Source of the DNA: Chrysochromulina parva
Taxonomy: Eukaryota > Haptophyta > Prymnesiales > Chrysochromulinaceae
Length of the DNA: 18,816 bases
Assembly: GCA_002887195.1 (NCBI GenBank)
Contig: PJAB01000947.1
Location: 1 to 18,816, forward strand
Direction: 5' to 3'
The translations under genes and the position numbers were made by a program. Under the pieces are notes generated by a model that searched no databases, had not been told where the DNA came from, and saw nothing but the letters and a program-made list of their open reading frames with translations. This document shows positions 1-8,588 of this stretch, piece after piece. Positions within the stretch are counted from its first letter, which is position 1. Every line of letters begins with the position of its first letter.

Positions 1-158
1 AGCTCTATGAGCGTGTTCTCCTCACGTCCATGTCGTCGTGTAGCTCATGTTGTAGAGCTGCGAAATGTATTTTGTATTCCGGAGGCTCCGATGCGTCCCA
101 AACTCCCATTGGGGATTCAAACTTGCGGAATTGATCATGATTGACGACTTGACCTGCG

Positions 159-1070
159 ATGTTGCCGATCTTCCTGGCAGCTTGCTCGCACGACCAACTG
201 CTGCCAATCAACCCGCGACTCGGTGTGCCCGGGTTCCCATCATGCGACCGGAAGCACCCGCTCCTCAACCTCAGCGTCGCGCAGGCGGCTGATGACCTCG
301 TTTGCCACCAGCGCAAGGCCTCGAATAAGTCGGTCACGATTGCCACGATCGGCGACTCCATCACTGCTGGCGTATGCAGCTCGGGTGGCAACCACCCGTA
401 TCCGAGCCAGCTCCAGATGCTGCTCGATGCCTCACACGGTGCGGGCTCCTACTCGGTCACCAATCTGGGAGAGTGTGGGAGCACGATGCTTAAGAAGGCC
501 GACTCGCCATACTGGCAGCGGTCGAGTTACATAACGCTCACGACGAACAAGTGGGACATCGTGACGATCATGCTCGGGACGAATGACGCGAAGGACCCGG
601 GCTCCCACGGCCCCAACAATTGGCCGCATGACTGCGGCACACCCACAGCGCCCAAGATATGGGACTGCCAATTCGCGGCCGATTACAACGACATGATCGA
701 GGTCGTCAGCACGCTAGGCACGGAGTCGGGCAAGCCGCCCAAGATCTACCTGATGGTACCGCCGCCGCTCATGGAAGACAATGCGTATGGGATGAACCGT
801 ACCGTCATCAACTCCCTGTACCCGGTCCTGGTGCCGATGATCGCAGCCGCAAATTCCGCAGTCACAGGTATCATCGACATGTTCATCCCCATGGGTGGTG
901 AGCACCAATGGGAGACCGATCCGGATTGGCCCACCACGTGCGCCAAGGACTCGGAATATCCCGCGTGCGGCTTCTATTGCGACGCGCAGTCATGCGACCA
1001 GTGCCATCCCAACGACAAGGGGTACAAGAACATGGGCAATGTGCTCCTCCGTGGGCTCGGGCTCTGGTGA
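159..1070 (+). CDS. SGNH/GDSL-family esterase or acylhydrolase
   Basis: Single open frame of 303 residues from the ATG at 159. The SGNH blocks are visible: GDS with the nucleophile Ser67 (TIGDSITAG), a block III-type GTND at 140-143, and the C-terminal DQCHP with Asp280 and His283 completing the triad. The family hydrolyses ester bonds of lipids, acetylated sugars or other acyl substrates; the substrate here cannot be told. Cysteines are frequent, especially around 270-282 (CGFYC, SCDQC), which suggests disulfides and a secreted or lumenal enzyme. The first ~55 residues before the domain are not conserved-looking and lack a clear signal peptide, so the true start may lie in an upstream exon; an in-frame TGA at 150-152 closes the frame. 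It converges on the proteasome gene. The family call is strong, the start is weak. Confidence 0.82.
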   Translation: MLPIFLAACSHDQLLPINPRLGVPGFPSCDRKHPLLNLSVAQAADDLVCHQRKASNKSVTIATIGDSITAGVCSSGGNHPYPSQLQMLLDASHGAGSYSVTNLGECGSTMLKKADSPYWQRSSYITLTTNKWDIVTIMLGTNDAKDPGSHGPNNWPHDCGTPTAPKIWDCQFAADYNDMIEVVSTLGTESGKPPKIYLMVPPPLMEDNAYGMNRTVINSLYPVLVPMIAAANSAVTGIIDMFIPMGGEHQWETDPDWPTTCAKDSEYPACGFYCDAQSCDQCHPNDKGYKNMGNVLLRGLGLW

Positions 1071-1471
1071 ATCCACAGTGTGCCGGAGAAGCAGAAGGCG
1101 CGCCGTGGCATGCCCGGCGACGTCGTGCCCTAGTACGCGCCGGTGGGTGGGTGTCGCCGGTCCCCTCCCCGGGCGCTCCGGCGCGCTAACGCGGTCCGCC
1201 TGCTGCCGGCCCAGCGAGGAGCGTGTGCCGGGCCCCTCCGCGGCCGCGGCGCGCGGTGGCCTGGCGTGACGCGACGAGGCGTGCGGAGACCCGCCGCGGG
1301 GCGGCGCCGGGCCATAGTTTGCGCGGCGCCCCCTCGTCCGTTCTGCATGGATTTTGTAAAATTACCATCTCATTAATCCCCGCCGCCCCACGCAACAGAG
1401 TACACACGTTGCGCTGCGGTGTGGGTCCCTTATTCTCCCGGCCCGCAACCATGGCGGCGCGTCGCCGCATC
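1071..1471. other. Intergenic spacer between two convergent 3' ends
   Basis: About 400 bases between the stop codons of the hydrolase (+) and the proteasome gene (-). It is very GC-rich (notably 1180-1320) with an AT-richer patch at about 1347-1376. I see no coding frame with recognisable content and no RNA gene. It presumably holds the two 3' UTRs. Confidence 0.5.
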
Positions 1472-2398
1472 TTACGCGTCTGCGGACGCGGCTTCCGCCT
1501 TCGCGAGCTCGAGCAGCTTCTGGGCCTCGGCCTCGGTAAACTCGTGGTAGACGATCTTGCCCTCGGCGTTCTTGGTGAGCGTTGCGAGGTCAAACTTGTC
1601 CGCAGTGAGCGAGGTCGCGTCGCACGTCTTGGTGAGCACCTTCATCGCGAGCTGCAGCGCGGCGCTCAGGGGGATCACTTCGTCCTTGTACTCCTGCTTC
1701 ATGAGCGACATAGCCGACTGGTTATTGGCGCCGATGCACGTGGCCTTCCACCCATTGTAGTTGCCCGAGGGATCTGACTGGTACAGCTGAAAGCCATACC
1801 TGCGCAGAGAGCATCGGCGCATGTATTGCGGTCAGGGCGGAGATCGAACATGGGGAGCGAGTTGGGGAACCGCGAGAGGGCCAAAGTACGCATGGGGTGA
1901 CGCCCCCCTCATCCTCCGATAGGAAGTCTCGGGGTGGCGCGCGCAAGAACGCGCAGGCGGCTTTGGGGCTCACGTCTTATCCCAGCCCGCGTAGAGCATT
2001 GACACGCCAAAGGGGCGGAGCCCGCCGTACTGCGTGTACGCCTGCTTCTCGTCGCAGAGGGTCTGCACGAGCTGCTCGACAGGCTGCTGCTCCTGGAAGG
2101 CGAAGCGGTAACGCTGCGCGTGCATCCGTGCCTGGTTGATCAGGATATTCGCATCGGCGGTGATGCCCGCGACCGCAACCGCGATGTGCTCATCGATCAT
2201 GTACATCTTCTCAGAGGACTTGGTCGGCTCGAGCAGCTTGGAGGTGAGCTTCTTCTCGGCGGCCAAGACGATACCGTCCGAGGCCAGGATGCCGATCGCG
2301 GTGCCCGCATGCGAGATCGCCTCCATGGCGTACTCTACCTGGTAGAGACGCCCCTCGGGCGAGAAGATGGTCGTGCGCGAGTCGTAGCGGCGCGACAT
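1472..2398 (-). CDS. PSMA4: 20S proteasome subunit alpha type-4 (alpha3), one intron
   Basis: Two exons, complement of 1974-2398 and 1472-1799, give 250 residues (human PSMA4 has 261). The start [16 protein letters not shown] at 2398 begins the alpha-subunit N-terminal signature, followed by [21 protein letters not shown]. The conserved [14 protein letters not shown] ends exon 1 and [14 protein letters not shown] opens exon 2. The intron is 174 nt (1973 to 1800), donor GTGAGC and acceptor GCAG, phase 2; splicing creates DKTYGFQLYQ, matching the family across the junction. The subunit is a structural member of the outer heptameric ring of the 20S core, which gates entry and binds regulatory particles; alpha subunits have no catalytic threonine. 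The C-terminus ([16 protein letters not shown]) is shorter than the lysine-rich animal tail. Transcribed divergently from the gene at 2770. Confidence 0.95.
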
Positions 2399-2769
2399 GG
2401 CGCAACGCGAACGACCACACGCGCGAGCCGAGCCTGTGCGCGGCGGATAGGGGCAGGGCACAGAAGCGCGCGGGCGTGAGCGCGATCCGGCTCTTTCGGC
2501 TTCGCGCGCGGCGCGCGCGCGCGCGCGGCAGTCACGCGGACGCGCAGCACACGCACTTCGCGCAAGGCGTCCCTCCACGAAAGCGTCGAAGTGGGCGCTC
2601 CGTTGGCACCCTGCACGTCTGCTCGATGTCGGTGTCGACTCTCCCGACTGTTCACGCATCAGTGTCCCACCTCGGGCCTAGGCCGTTTGTGAGCAACAAG
2701 GCCGTTTGTGGCCTCGCTTGACTGGTCTGCGGCGAATTGCCTGACGACTGCGTTCGCTCCGGACCGACG
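2399..2769. promoter_or_regulatory. Divergent (bidirectional) promoter region
   Basis: Inferred from layout: 371 bases separate the start codons of the proteasome gene (-) and the 2770 gene (+). It contains an alternating GC/CG tract around 2505-2527 and a 12-bp direct repeat AGGCCGTTTGTG at 2680-2691 and 2699-2710, about 60-90 bases before the plus-strand start. No clear TATA element seen. Confidence 0.45.
2680..2710. repeat. 12-bp direct repeat AGGCCGTTTGTG, two copies
   Basis: Copies at 2680-2691 and 2699-2710, 19 bp apart start to start. They lie just upstream of the 2770 start codon, so a cis-element is possible; chance or a local duplication is equally possible. Confidence 0.6.
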
Positions 2770-3966
2770 ATGGCGCGTGCCTCAGAAGGCTCACCACCGC
2801 CCAGGGACCCGACGCGTTCGGACGTCGTCGATGCCGTCCTTCGATCCAAGGGCGTAAACAACATCATGGACCTCGACGCTGAGGAGGAGAAGCCGCCGCT
2901 GCTGACACTGCAGAAGCACCACGACCTCGTCATCGTTGTCGAGATGTGCGAGGCGCAGCGCCCATCCAAGCTGGGCAGCCTCAAGGGCTCGCACGAAAAG
3001 TACGAGGAGGAGTTCAGCAGGCTGCAGCAGACACTCGACCTGCTCGCTGGCGAGGGCAGCTGCTCATTTCACAAGTGGGAGCCAGGCATGGGCGCGGTGC
3101 GCATCGACCCGAGCACACCAGGCGCCGTGCGAGTCAGCGGTGGTGCCGGTGGCGGCCGCCAGACGCGACCGCAGTCGGCAGCTAGCACGCGCACGTCACG
3201 GCCGCAGTCTGCCATGTCGGCAGTGTCGCGCAACCGCTTGGGGCGCGAAGCAGCTTTCCTTCCGGGCGGCTTGGGCGCGAAGCAGGAGCAATTCGCGCCG
3301 CGCATCGGCGCCTTTGAGGTGACCTTCAAGCTGGTGAACACGCAGAGCCACAAGGTCTACGGGCCGGATCTGCTCTTCTCCAAGATTGAGTCCGGGTGCT
3401 GGCCCGGCAGCGCGAGCCAGCTGATCAACCGCGCGCAGAAGTCGTTGCAGCCTTGGCTGATGGCTGACTTGGCTGGGCACTCGATACACACGTTTGCCAA
3501 GGCCGAGGCAGCCAAGATGGCCGCCGCGGGCTCGCCAACCAAACCGCCGGCCGCCGCCTCCAACGCCTCTCCACCGTTGGGCGCCACGGGCGCGTCCTTG
3601 CCGCCGCATCTGTGCCTGACGTCCTCGCTCGACGAGGAGGTTGAGGAGGGAGGCTCTCCCGCCGCCGCTGCAGCTGCCGTCGCACCCTCATCTGCGGTGC
3701 CGAGCGGCGAGGCCAATCATGCGGCCGCTGCTGCTGCTGCCGAAGACGGTGCCTCCGCAGGCGCCGCGTTGCCTTCCTCTCAGGAAGGCAACGGCGACGG
3801 TGCTGTCCGGCCGGCCGCACCCGCAGCCACAGCAGCCACAGAAGCAGTAGCAGCACCAGTCGCGCCGGGGCCCGTCGCGCCAGGAGCTGACGAATACGAT
3901 ATGACAGCCACAGCCGAGACGGAGGCCGAGGCGGAGGCGCTCGAGGCGGCGCTCGACGGAGCCTAA
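2770..3966 (+). CDS. Uncharacterised protein, possibly a divergent Rdx (SelW/SelH-like) fold
   Basis: 398 residues from the ATG at 2770 (context ACGATGG). I do not recognise a named family with certainty. Residues ~50-125 read as strand-helix-strand (HDLVIVVEMCEAQ, then KYEEEFSRLQQTLDLLAG, then SCSFHKWEPG). After a low-complexity insert with two RPQSA motifs (~131-157), residues ~180-230 contain GAFEVTFKL and LFSKIESGCWPG, which resemble the second half of selenoprotein W/Rdx proteins (FEV...LFSK..TG..P). The Rdx redox motif CxxC/CxxU is not present (here C-E-A-Q), so redox activity is not supported. The last ~140 residues are Ala/Pro-rich and end in an acidic Glu/Ala stretch, probably disordered. 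No signal peptide or membrane segment. High-GC codon usage like its neighbours. Coding is likely; the fold is a hypothesis. Confidence 0.7.
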   Translation: MARASEGSPPPRDPTRSDVVDAVLRSKGVNNIMDLDAEEEKPPLLTLQKHHDLVIVVEMCEAQRPSKLGSLKGSHEKYEEEFSRLQQTLDLLAGEGSCSFHKWEPGMGAVRIDPSTPGAVRVSGGAGGGRQTRPQSAASTRTSRPQSAMSAVSRNRLGREAAFLPGGLGAKQEQFAPRIGAFEVTFKLVNTQSHKVYGPDLLFSKIESGCWPGSASQLINRAQKSLQPWLMADLAGHSIHTFAKAEAAKMAAAGSPTKPPAAASNASPPLGATGASLPPHLCLTSSLDEEVEEGGSPAAAAAAVAPSSAVPSGEANHAAAAAAAEDGASAGAALPSSQEGNGDGAVRPAAPAATAATEAVAAPVAPGPVAPGADEYDMTATAETEAEAEALEAALDGA

Positions 3967-4724
3967 GTCGGTTGCTGGCTGCCCTGGCCCTGGCCCTACG
4001 GGAGTCGCCGCGCCGAGGCCGAAGGCGTGGCACACGCCGTCTCCGAGAGACTCCCGCCGTGCAGACGCCACCGTGCGGCTGCCTGCCGCCTGCTGCCCAA
4101 CGACTCCGCGGTGGAGCCCCGTCGATCATGCTCTCTCGCGTTGGGGCGCGCCCAGGGCCCAGCACCCTCCGTGGCGCTAGCGCCGCCGGGCGCTCCGAAT
4201 CGTCAACGGGCATCGCATGTGCCATCGTCCCGTGCTCGTACATGTACCATGTGAGGGCATGCTGTGCCTGTGCGGCGTGGAGAGGCGCGTGGGTAGCCGC
4301 GCACCGCAGAAGGAGAGATCTCAACCGCCTCAGAACGGGTATGCGCCGATCCGGTATATGTCTAGTTCCCACCCCCTTAGAGTCCCAAGGATTTCAAGTT
4401 TCAAATGGTTTCAAAATGGACTGAGTGTCATCTGTCAACTCTCAACAGAGCGAGGCGGCGCCGGCGTCGCGGCGGGGCGCCGCGCCCGTTGTTGATGATT
4501 TGATGTTGAAGGTGAAAGTTGAAGTTGATTTATGTTTTGTTTTTGATATGATTCACGAGTCAGACAAAAGTGTCAACCTTCTTTCGTCTTGACTTGACTT
4601 GACTTGACTTGACATGAAACAAACGCGCCTGTTCTTCAAGATAAGCCTCTGTTTGCCAAGCTCACGCGGGCGGTGCGCAACCGTCGACGATTCGTCTCAT
4701 TGTTTTGGCGAGTAGAGCAACCGA
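3967..4724. other. Intergenic region with a TTGA-rich, AT-richer tract
   Basis: About 760 bases. The left 500 bases are GC-rich without a convincing frame. From ~4380 to ~4660 the composition turns AT-richer, with many TTGA words (GTTGATGATTTGATGTTGAA and following) ending in a (CTTGA)5 array at 4588-4613. It probably holds the 3' UTR of the 2770 gene and the promoter of the next. No RNA gene recognised. Confidence 0.45.
4588..4613. repeat. (CTTGA)5 pentanucleotide microsatellite
   Basis: Five perfect head-to-tail copies of CTTGA plus one base, lying about 110 bases before the ATG at 4725. Confidence 0.9.
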
Positions 4725-5415
4725 ATGCGCTCACAAGCCACTCCCGCCGCTCTCGACGGCTTGAGCAGCTGGCTCGCACCGATGTTCCCACCGCCTCCCT
4801 TTCCGCCGATGCTCGCTCCCTTTCCTTCTCCGCCTGCGCCACCATTTTCACCCCCGCCGCCTCCGTTCATAGTGCTGAACTATCCACCACCGCCACCGCC
4901 ACCACCCTCCTCCCCGCCACCGCCGCCACCGCCACCTTCTCCACCGCCGCCGCGACCCCCCCCACCTCCATCACCTAAGCCACCTCCTCCACGTCGGCTG
5001 AGGCCACCTCCTCCGTCAATGCCTGCGCCGCCCAGCCCGCCGCCATGGTGGAGCAGGTGACTGCCCGACTCGAATAGAATCGCGCTAAGCCGCTTGACTG
5101 CTTGTGGCCTCGCGTCGATTCCATGCGCTGACAGGCCGCGTGGCTTTCGACTCTCACCGTCGCAGCTTGACGATGCCGCCTTCATGGCCGCCATGCCCGC
5201 CACCTCCATCTCCGCCTCCGCCGCCATCGCCGCCGCCTTCCCCTTTCCCGCCCTCACCACCATCTCCGCCGCCTCCGCCGCCGTATCCACCATTTCTGCT
5301 TCCCCTGCCCCCGGCACCGTTTTCGCCTCCGCCACCTGCATCGCCGCCACCGCTAGTCGAGTACGATGGAGATGTGGACTCGTCCGGTACGTCTTGGTGG
5401 TCGGGCTCAGCTTGA
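4725..5415 (+). CDS. Proline-rich (extensin/pherophorin-rod-like) protein, one predicted intron
   Basis: Two proline-rich open segments join in frame through a predicted 109-nt intron (5057-5165; donor AG/GTGACT, acceptor CGTCGCAG, phase 2), giving 193 residues from exons 4725-5056 and 5166-5415. Runs of PPPPSPPPPP and SPPPSPFPP resemble hydroxyproline-rich cell-wall or extracellular-matrix rods, but Pro-rich linkers of many kinds look the same. The Pro frame is open from ATG to stop also through its non-repetitive parts (residues ~20-50), which favours this strand. The C-terminus (EYDGDVDSSGTSWWSGSA) is not proline-rich. There is no clear signal peptide, and the start context is weak. Alternative: the opposite strand reads as Gly-rich protein, also splices in frame, and has an even better donor (GTGAGAG); it lacks a convincing start. 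Strand is therefore not settled. Confidence 0.45.
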
Positions 5416-5767
5416 CATGCATGTTGTGTTCCCAGTTCAGCCGAGTGCCCCACGTGCAGTCGTGCTGCGCGAGCGCGCGCGCGCGCGTTGAGCGAAACTG
5501 AAAGCTCTGAAAGTTGGGACCCCCTCGAGAGCCTACCGCGTTGAATCGTCTTTAAGTATATAGGTGTGTGTGCGTGGTGGTGTTGAGAGTTCTGTCTGAC
5601 TGAACTTCGTTGTGTGATCGTGATTGCCATACTCGGCTGAAGAGCGTGGGGGGACCGCGAAGAAACTGAACTGAACTGAACTGGCTGAAGAAACGACTCC
5701 AAGGGGCGACCAGGGGGCATAAGTCTCGCACCGCACGTCCTGAAGGGTACACTCAACACGCTGGCGT
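5416..5767. promoter_or_regulatory. Upstream region of the K+ channel gene
   Basis: 352 bases between the proline-rich gene and the channel start codon. It contains a GC alternating tract (~5471-5488), a TATA-like GTATATAG at 5556-5563, and a short (CTGAA)3 array at 5666-5680. Promoter and 5' UTR are inferred from position; nothing else seen. Confidence 0.35.
5666..5680. repeat. (CTGAA)3 short tandem repeat
   Basis: Three perfect copies of CTGAA followed by the imperfect CTGGCTGAAG, about 90 bases before the channel start codon. Confidence 0.7.
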
Positions 5768-8017
5768 ATGGACGCCAGCCTGGACAAGTCGCCGGACGTG
5801 CGCAAGATTGGACCGACCAAACCGCGCGCTGCAACCTTGCCCCTATACACCGTATCAGATTTGTGGACCCCGGCTTTACGGGGAATGAAAGTCCTGCAAC
5901 GTCGGTCCGACGTGGAGCTTCGAGTGGTCGATAATTCAGGCCGTCCGTCCAACGACCCGCAGAGCACTTCAAGGATTCCGAATCCGCGCACCGAGAAGCT
6001 CAACAAGCAAAGGATGCGCTCGATGCTCATCAAATCGTACATGGGAGATCGGGACACTATCAACCCACAGCGTTCAACGTGGATACCCATTTGGGACGTT
6101 GTCACATTCTTTGCAACGGTACTGACCGCAATCGTGACGCCCTACGAGGTTGGCTTCGTCGAAGATGCGCAGTGCGTGGACGGACTGTTCCTGTTCAATC
6201 GCATCATCGATCTGCTCTTTATGATTGATATTGTGATCCTTTTCCATCTGCAGTACGTGGACGGAACGACGGGGGTTTGGGTCACGAGTAAGAGGAAGAT
6301 CGCATGGCAATACTTGAAGACTTGGTTTTTCTTTGACGTCCTCTCGATCCTGCCTATCTACGTGGTCCTGCTACTCGATGAAAACGCGACGTGCTACCCC
6401 TTTGTGCACGATCCCACACGACCAGAAGTGGGGAGTGGTCCGCTGGATGGCTCGGAACGCACCGGGATGAAGGCCGCACTGGGTGTACGCACGATTCGAT
6501 TGCTGCGCCTCGTAAAGCTGGCGCGAGTGCTCAAGGCGGCGCGCGTCTTCACTTCACTGATCACCGACCTGCTCGTCAAGTACTTTGAGATCACGTACGC
6601 TGTGACAGAGATCATTAAACTCATCTTCATGATCATTTCCATCGCCCACCTTTCAGCATGCATGTGGAGCTTCTTGCCAAGCCTCTTCATTGATGACGAG
6701 TCACCTACGTGGAAGCGGGCGATGCGAGAGGACAAGGGGCAGGACTTCGACAGCCCGCTTGAGTTGTACGTTGCTGCGCTGTACTGGGCGACCATGACGC
6801 TCACGGGCATCGGTTATGGCGACATCTCTGCGCAGAACACTCCCGAGCAGGCCGTGGCGGTCGTTCTCATGCTCGTGACTGCGTCCGCGTGGGCGTACGT
6901 CATCGGCACGATCGCGGGCGTCTACTCCACCCTCAACCCGAACCTTGTGCAGTACCGCAACACGATGGACACCCTCAACTACTTTATGCGCGAGCGTCAG
7001 CTGCCCAAGGATATGCGTATCATGCTGCGCGAGTACTTTCACAACGCGCGCCACATGCTCGAGGCTAACGACGATGAAGACCTTCTCGCCAAGATGTCCC
7101 CGCTGCTCAAGGGAACGGTCGCGGTCGCGGCGAACAGCATCTGGCTCAGGCAGATCTGGTTCCTCAACGGGCTCGGCTCGACGCGGCTCGAGAGGGACTT
7201 TGTCGCAGCGCTCGCGATGGAACTCCAGCTCTCTGCATTCATCGTGCACGAGCGGATGCCCATCGGCCAGCTGTACGTGCTCAAACAGGGCATGGTGGTG
7301 AAGCTTTATCGCTTTCTGGGCAAGGGGCGCGTGTGGGGCGAAGATGCACTCCTCCCACAGCGCGACTTTGCGATCGTCGACCACTCACAAGCGGTGGCGC
7401 TGACCTTCTGCGAGTGTATGCTGCTGCGCCGTCACGACTTTGTCCGGGTGGGGAATGCTTTCCCTGACGAGATGGCGAAGATTCGGAAGCGCATGCGTAA
7501 CATCGTCTTGCAGCGCTATCTGATCCTGTCACTCTCGCAAGTCGGCAACGACGTTAGTCCAGGAGATAGACCTAGGACAGGATTCGCGACGTGCCGCTCC
7601 TTCATACGCTGCGAAGATGCGCAGGGGTACACTTACCTTGAGTCGTGGAGAACTGAGCCTGACGAGAGTGGATTCAGCCCGACCAGTACCCGCCTAAGTT
7701 CGAACAGGAAAGCCAAACCTTTGGACAGTTTGGACGAAGGGTGTGGCCCCCACGAACCGCGCGGAGCCGCGAGTTTGGACGGAAGTGTGCACGAGGATGT
7801 TGTCGCTCCCCACGCGGCTCATGGGAGGCTCGAAGAGACGACCAGTCGGCTCGTTGACATGCTGCGTGACATGCAGGCCGCTCAGGCCAGGATGGATGCA
7901 CAGCTGCAGCTTTTTGACCAGAGGCTTGATGCACTGAGGGCGGCAACACCCATTGACGTGAACGTTCAGGTACTGCCAGACGGAGCTGTTCAACATGCCA
8001 GAGAGACGACCTCCTGA
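5768..8017 (+). CDS. Voltage-gated K+ channel with CNBD-homology domain (EAG/KAT-like)
   Basis: 749 residues, intronless, ATG at 5768, ending in tandem stops TGA TAG. Membrane segments read as S1 (~107-127), S2 (~140-164), S3 (~187-203), S4 (241-261, R/K at every third position: 241, 244, 247, 250, 253, 256, 259), S5 (~281-303) and S6 (~362-388). The pore has the K+ selectivity filter TLTGIGYGD (344-352). A C-linker and cyclic-nucleotide-binding-type domain follow (~476-570); its phosphate cassette is degenerate (GKGRVWGEDALLPQRDF instead of G..FGE.ALL..R.R), so gating by cAMP/cGMP is doubtful. The tail ends in a predicted coiled coil (~688-727, ETTSRLVDMLRDMQAAQARM), a possible tetramerisation or partner site. 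There is no N-terminal PAS domain and no ankyrin repeats, unlike animal EAG and plant AKT. Its role is K+ flux across a membrane under voltage control; direction of rectification is unknown. Confidence 0.92.
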   Translation: MDASLDKSPDVRKIGPTKPRAATLPLYTVSDLWTPALRGMKVLQRRSDVELRVVDNSGRPSNDPQSTSRIPNPRTEKLNKQRMRSMLIKSYMGDRDTINPQRSTWIPIWDVVTFFATVLTAIVTPYEVGFVEDAQCVDGLFLFNRIIDLLFMIDIVILFHLQYVDGTTGVWVTSKRKIAWQYLKTWFFFDVLSILPIYVVLLLDENATCYPFVHDPTRPEVGSGPLDGSERTGMKAALGVRTIRLLRLVKLARVLKAARVFTSLITDLLVKYFEITYAVTEIIKLIFMIISIAHLSACMWSFLPSLFIDDESPTWKRAMREDKGQDFDSPLELYVAALYWATMTLTGIGYGDISAQNTPEQAVAVVLMLVTASAWAYVIGTIAGVYSTLNPNLVQYRNTMDTLNYFMRERQLPKDMRIMLREYFHNARHMLEANDDEDLLAKMSPLLKGTVAVAANSIWLRQIWFLNGLGSTRLERDFVAALAMELQLSAFIVHERMPIGQLYVLKQGMVVKLYRFLGKGRVWGEDALLPQRDFAIVDHSQAVALTFCECMLLRRHDFVRVGNAFPDEMAKIRKRMRNIVLQRYLILSLSQVGNDVSPGDRPRTGFATCRSFIRCEDAQGYTYLESWRTEPDESGFSPTSTRLSSNRKAKPLDSLDEGCGPHEPRGAASLDGSVHEDVVAPHAAHGRLEETTSRLVDMLRDMQAAQARMDAQLQLFDQRLDALRAATPIDVNVQVLPDGAVQHARETTS

Positions 8018-8575
8018 TAGCCGGTACCAAACCCCGCGTACCAACGTTTAAGAATGCCTTATATTACGTTCCGCGGTTGAACGGCAAAAAATTATGTGAG
8101 ATGGCAGATGCGAACCCGAGGTCCTGACCGCGGACCGCGACCGGACCGCAACCGAAGTTCACGGGCAACGTTCGAGGTTCGTGTCGCGCGGCGCCGCCAT
8201 CGGCGGTCGGCGCGCGGAGCCCGGCGGGGGAGCGCGGACCCCGGCGTGCGATCGGCCAATCGCGTGGATCGAGCATCCCGAGGCCTCTCTATTCCGTAGG
8301 CGACCCACACGTCCAGGCACCACTCCAGGGGGAATCTCTGTATCTCTCCCGGGATCCTCTGCGCTCTGCCGCTCGCCCGCGCCGTCGCACCGGCACCGCC
8401 CCAAGTGCTCGCGGGAGCCAACAATTATCGTCGACAAACTCATGCGCATGCAAACACTGAGCTCAGTGGTACCACTCACCAAGAGCAAGACGCCCATGGG
8501 AGACGAAGCTCAAGCCTCGACAACTCAATGAATATCCCCCATACATCAGCCTTTTGCCATCAGCGCTCGAGGCCA
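8018..8575. other. Intergenic spacer between convergent channel and MICAL-like genes
   Basis: About 560 bases holding the two 3' ends. A GACCGC-type quasi-repeat lies at about 8125-8155. I see no frame with recognisable protein content and no RNA gene. Confidence 0.45.
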
Positions 8576-8588
8576 TTAGCGCTCGAGG
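8562..8588. repeat. 11-bp direct repeat AGCGCTCGAGG at the MICAL-like stop codon
   Basis: Copies at 8562-8572 and 8578-8588, offset 16 bp. The right copy encodes the last codons of the minus-strand gene and touches its TAA stop; the left copy is in the 3' UTR. It looks like a small duplication of the end of the reading frame. Confidence 0.65.

Noticed and set aside
1223..1777. 184-codon plus-strand open frame over the end of the proteasome gene
   Set aside because: It is antisense to a certain exon, and its content is the shadow of that exon plus GC-rich spacer.
3425..4372. 315-codon minus-strand open frame
   Set aside because: It is Arg/Pro-rich, of the kind produced opposite GC-rich coding DNA, and lies antisense to the 2770-3966 gene without recognisable motifs.
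5154..5972. Minus-strand 272-codon frame ending in a Gly-rich part
   Set aside because: Not taken as the main call because its upstream half runs through the channel gene's 5' region without coding character and gives no credible start; kept as the alternative strand for the Pro-rich gene.
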